Below the pieces are notes generated by a model. The model had not been told where the DNA came from and did not search any database. It saw only the letters and a program-made list of their open reading frames with translations. A program made the position numbers and the translations under genes. A stretch of 47,609 nucleotides of DNA from Hypsibius dujardini (taxonomy: Eukaryota; Tardigrada; Eutardigrada; Parachela; Hypsibiidae). Location of the stretch: the NCBI GenBank assembly GCA_001579985.1, contig LRSR01002377.1, positions 1 to 47,609 on the forward strand, given 5' to 3'. Shown in pieces: positions 44,901 to 47,609 of this stretch (the stretch's first letter is position 1; every line of letters begins with the position of its first letter).

Positions 44901-47609
44901 GTCGTCCACACGTCTCCCTCTGTCTGAGCGGTTGGAGGCGATGGATGAACTTATCCGAAAGTCAGCCTCGGAAGTTCTAGCCGAGTGCAGTTCCCTCGAA
45001 TACGGCAAACTATCATCAGATCATCTCAAGCTGAACTTGCTGAATGAAACTGGACTCCCGCCTACTCCGCCGGCTGCTCCAATGCCACATCTGCCGAAAA
45101 GCGCACTTCATCCCCTAGCTCCGAGTGTCTTTGTAAGTGTAGTTTATTAGAAGAATGCTCGAGAGCCAAGCTAGTGTTAGAAAGACGGTCATATGTACAG
45201 ATCGACAGGCGTGCAGACAAACAGACAGACAGACAGATAGACATACATGCAGACAGACAGACAGACAGACAGACAGACATACATACATACATACAAATAG
45301 ACAGATAGAGAGACAGACGCACCACACTTTCACGGACCGCACTTGGACAAACCACCATTACCATGAGACGAAGAAATTGTTTCTTTACTGAAATTAATTT
45401 GAGGGTTTGCTCTCTTTGAAGGTCGAGAACAAGAAGGAGGCACTATCAAAAGACATGGAGGACTACCTTCTACGGCAGCCGTGCGCCATTCTGAAAAATC
45501 TAAGCAACGTTCTTCGGCTGGATCTGAGCTTGTTCTCCACCAAGACATTGGTTGAGACGGCGCCAGACCACCAAATCGAAGTGCGCACCCAGAAGAAACA
45601 ACGATCAGAGGACAACTTTGACAGCTCCAATAGTGAGCGCATTTGGAAATGCGAAAGCGTCCGAAACTGGAGTACCGTCTCCAAATATGGCATGTATCAG
45701 GCACAGGAATTCCAGAAGGCGCTGCAAGTGAGTCGAAAATAAAAGTAGTTGAAGAATCGGCGATTTTTATCCCACTGACTTGCGGAATTCTTGCGACACC
45801 TCATAACTGTTTTCGTCGCTTTTCTGTTTAGGAGGACAGCGAGAACAAATCCATCTCCGATTCGGACTCGAACAATTCCGGCCCATCAAAAAAAGCGAAA
45901 AAGAGCTCGATGATTCGCTTCGGCACGAACGTCGACTTGTCCGACACGAATATCTGGCGCATCCAGCTGGCGGAACTGGACAAACTGCCGCCTCTGGTCA
46001 AGGTGAAGGCCGCCAAGAATATGCTGAGCCACCTGGACCACACCATTCTCGGAATGAACAGTGTGCAGTTGTACATGAAGATTCCGGGATGCCGGACACC
46101 GGGGCATCAGGAGAATCTCAACTTCTGCTCGGTGAATATCAACATCGGTCCCGGTGATTGCGAGTGGTTCTGCGTGGCGCACGAATACTGGGGTGTGATT
46201 CAGCAGCTGTGTGAAAAGTGAGTGAACTCTGTCGATTGTGGTCTGTTGAGAGCTTCCAAGCCAGGCAAAATGAAAAGTCGAACTTGATTTAAGCACACAG
46301 CGTACGGAATGCAGATAACGAGGCAGACCGACAGCCAAACAGATGCACAGACAGACGGACAGACGGGTATGCAAACAGCTAAACAGATACACATAGACAC
46401 TGACGGACAGACAGACAGATAGACAGATAGACACACAGACACACAGACACACAGACACACACAGACACACGGACAGACAGACAGACAGACAGACAGACAA
46501 TCTGGCTGGCAGATAATCAGGCAGGCAAGCAGACAGTTAGGCAAACAGGCAGACGGAGAGATAGTTAGATACGCATATGTAGACGGACTGAAAGTGAGAT
46601 AGACACAGAAGAAACGAAGTTGACGGGACACGATTGATTGGTTTAGGTATAATGCGATTGACTGGCGTTATTGCTTTCATCAGGCATGTTTCATCATTTC
46701 AGGAATGATGTTCACTTCCTCCACGGCTCCTGGTGGCCGAATCTCAACGACCTCCGCAACGCCAACGTCCCGGTCTACCGATTCGTCCAAAAGCCGGGTG
46801 ATCTGGTGTGGGTGAATTCCGGTACCGTCCACTGGGTGCAGGCATTGGGCTGGTGTAACAACATCGCCTGGAATGTCGGTCCCTTCACGGCGGAGCAGTA
46901 CTACCTGGGTACGGAACGCTACGAGTGGAATAAGCTGCAGAACTTTAAGTCAATCGTCCCGATGGTGCACTTGACGTGGGCGGTGGCGGTGAACGTCCTC
47001 TTTGAGAAGAAGGACGAGCAAATGTGGAAGCTGGTGCGTTTGACGCTGCGACGCTCGATGCGCTACTGCCAGGTCCTCTTGGAGCACCTGAAAGCGATGG
47101 GAAAGACTGCCAAATATCAGGCGCGCGATAAGAATGAGAACGCCCATTACTGCAAGGACTGCGATGTACGTATACCGTGCGATGAGAATGGCGAACGGAA
47201 AGGGGAGAAGTCCCTTGAGTCCCTAGTCGATTGAGAAATCGAGCACGCGTAAATAGATTTGAGAGATTGTCCGAAATTATCAAAAGTCTAAAATTAAGGA
47301 GGACAGCTCTTTTTTCCCATTAGTTTTTCGTTAGTAACGACAAATTTGTAGGAAATTCGGAATCTCTTCAAACGAATCGGAATTTCTGTGAAAGTTTGGA
47401 AGTTTACTCAAAGGAATTTTAAATTGCGGATTTTTTGTGGTGTTTGTTGTTCTCACTGTTTTTCCGTTTTTTTTGTTCTTAGTTGGAGGTCTTCAACATC
47501 CTGTTTATCATCAAGGAGAAGGAGAAGGACTCCTCGGAGTATGTTGTGCGGTGCTACGATTGCGCGCGAAAGATTGATAAGGACCTCAAGACAATTCTCA
47601 TCTTGCATC
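35344..47609 (+). CDS. UTX: UTX/KDM6 H3K27 demethylase, 3'-truncated by window end (15 exons seen)
   Basis: Exons: 35344-35453, 35530-35584, 36498-36630, 36756-36805, 37494-37552, 42136-42311, 42784-43138, 43768-43818, 43960-44166, 44366-44543, 44725-45132, 45422-45727, 45832-46217, 46703-47165, 47483 onward. About 1021 residues are visible. It removes methyl groups from H3K27 in the nucleus, within MLL3/4-type complexes. TPR repeats span about residues 50-400 ([47 protein letters not shown]). A Gln/Ser/Pro linker follows. The JmjC domain carries GHQEN (His788, Glu790) and TVHWV (His868) for iron, and the KDM6 zinc site has Cys975, Cys978, Cys1003 and Cys1006. A second in-frame ATG lies at 35362. 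Intron 5 is 4.6 kb, far larger than the others. Confidence 0.96.
36817..37186. repeat. Minisatellite (about 45 bp x 8) in UTX intron 4
   Basis: Units contain GATTGAACGATCCACGTTCG followed by TCCTCTTTTCTGATCGCT-like sequence. Length variation comes from the number of GATT units. The array opens false frames on the minus strand. Confidence 0.93.
38751..39173 (+). repeat. 98-bp direct repeats flanking a (CAGA)n array
   Basis: 38751-38848 and 39076-39173 are about 93% alike. The array between them (about 38886-39062) is CAGA-rich with CATCCAGA variants. Confidence 0.9.
39895..40140 (+). repeat. (TCTG)n-derived array in UTX intron 5
   Basis: Repeated TGTCTGTCTGGATGTCTGGA-type units, in the opposite sense to the neighbouring CAGA array and including the same GGATGTGTAACTG phrase in inverse. 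Confidence 0.9.
41304..41515 (+). repeat. 24-bp minisatellite, about 9 copies, in UTX intron 5
   Basis: The unit is GGCTGGGTGGCGTTGCCTGT plus CTTT, with small variants. The 24-bp period keeps all frames open on both strands. Confidence 0.95.
43363..43560 (+). repeat. (CAGA)n array in UTX intron 7
   Basis: It includes a larger internal duplication (AGAGCAGCCAGACAGATAGA twice). Confidence 0.93.
45196..45320 (+). repeat. (CAGA)n array in UTX intron 11
   Basis: CAGACAGA and CATACATA units. Confidence 0.93.
46321..46560 (+). repeat. (CAGA)n array in UTX intron 13
   Basis: CAGA/CACA units across most of the intron before the second half of the JmjC domain. Confidence 0.93.

Noticed and set aside
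22334-46600. CRISPR-like regular repeats
   Set aside because: The tetranucleotide arrays have no unique spacers and lie in eukaryotic introns.

Overview
The window is nuclear DNA from an animal. Nearly every gene is cut by short GT-AG introns, many of which carry simple repeats. I reassembled twelve protein-coding genes by matching splice sites, reading phase and family similarity; eleven are complete and one runs off the right edge. The organism is most likely a small-genome ecdysozoan. A tardigrade fits the mix of secreted collagen, rolling-stone, GNPTG, a SANTA-domain KNL2 and UTX better than a typical nematode or insect, but this is inference from gene content only.

Layout, left to right. 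Two genes on the minus strand encode a secreted short-chain collagen (285-2171) and a Thr/Ala-rich secreted protein with alternating acidic and KKRRRK blocks (3566-4930). Six genes on the plus strand follow: the gamma subunit of GlcNAc-1-phosphotransferase (6593-8865), mitochondrial fumarase (9772-12669), a TRMT2A-type tRNA uracil-5 methyltransferase (13307-16679), a rolling-stone membrane protein (17250-18696), the cytosolic iron-sulfur assembly factor CIAO2B/MIP18 (19654-20648) and a sigma-like glutathione S-transferase (22006-23471). Next come a minus-strand KNL2/M18BP1-like centromere protein (23969-27292), plus-strand U5 snRNP 40K (29088-31114), a minus-strand mitochondrial-type trimethyllysine/gamma-butyrobetaine dioxygenase (31289-34475), and plus-strand UTX/KDM6 histone demethylase (35344 to beyond 47609).

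The genes do not form one pathway; most are housekeeping genes. Gene pairs alternate between head-to-head (secreted protein/GNPTG, KNL2/SNRNP40, dioxygenase/UTX) and tail-to-tail (GST/KNL2, SNRNP40/dioxygenase).

The non-coding part is rich in three kinds of repeat: (CAGA)n/(TCTG)n arrays, almost all intronic; TTGA/TCAA-rich minisatellites; and at least a dozen short foldback (MITE-like) elements with terminal inverted repeats, several in introns. The most unusual coding observation is in the KNL2-like gene. Four consecutive exons each carry one copy of an EPxxxEIP motif, and the three internal ones are short and phase-symmetric (1-1), which points to a tandemly amplified docking motif in a centromere-licensing protein.
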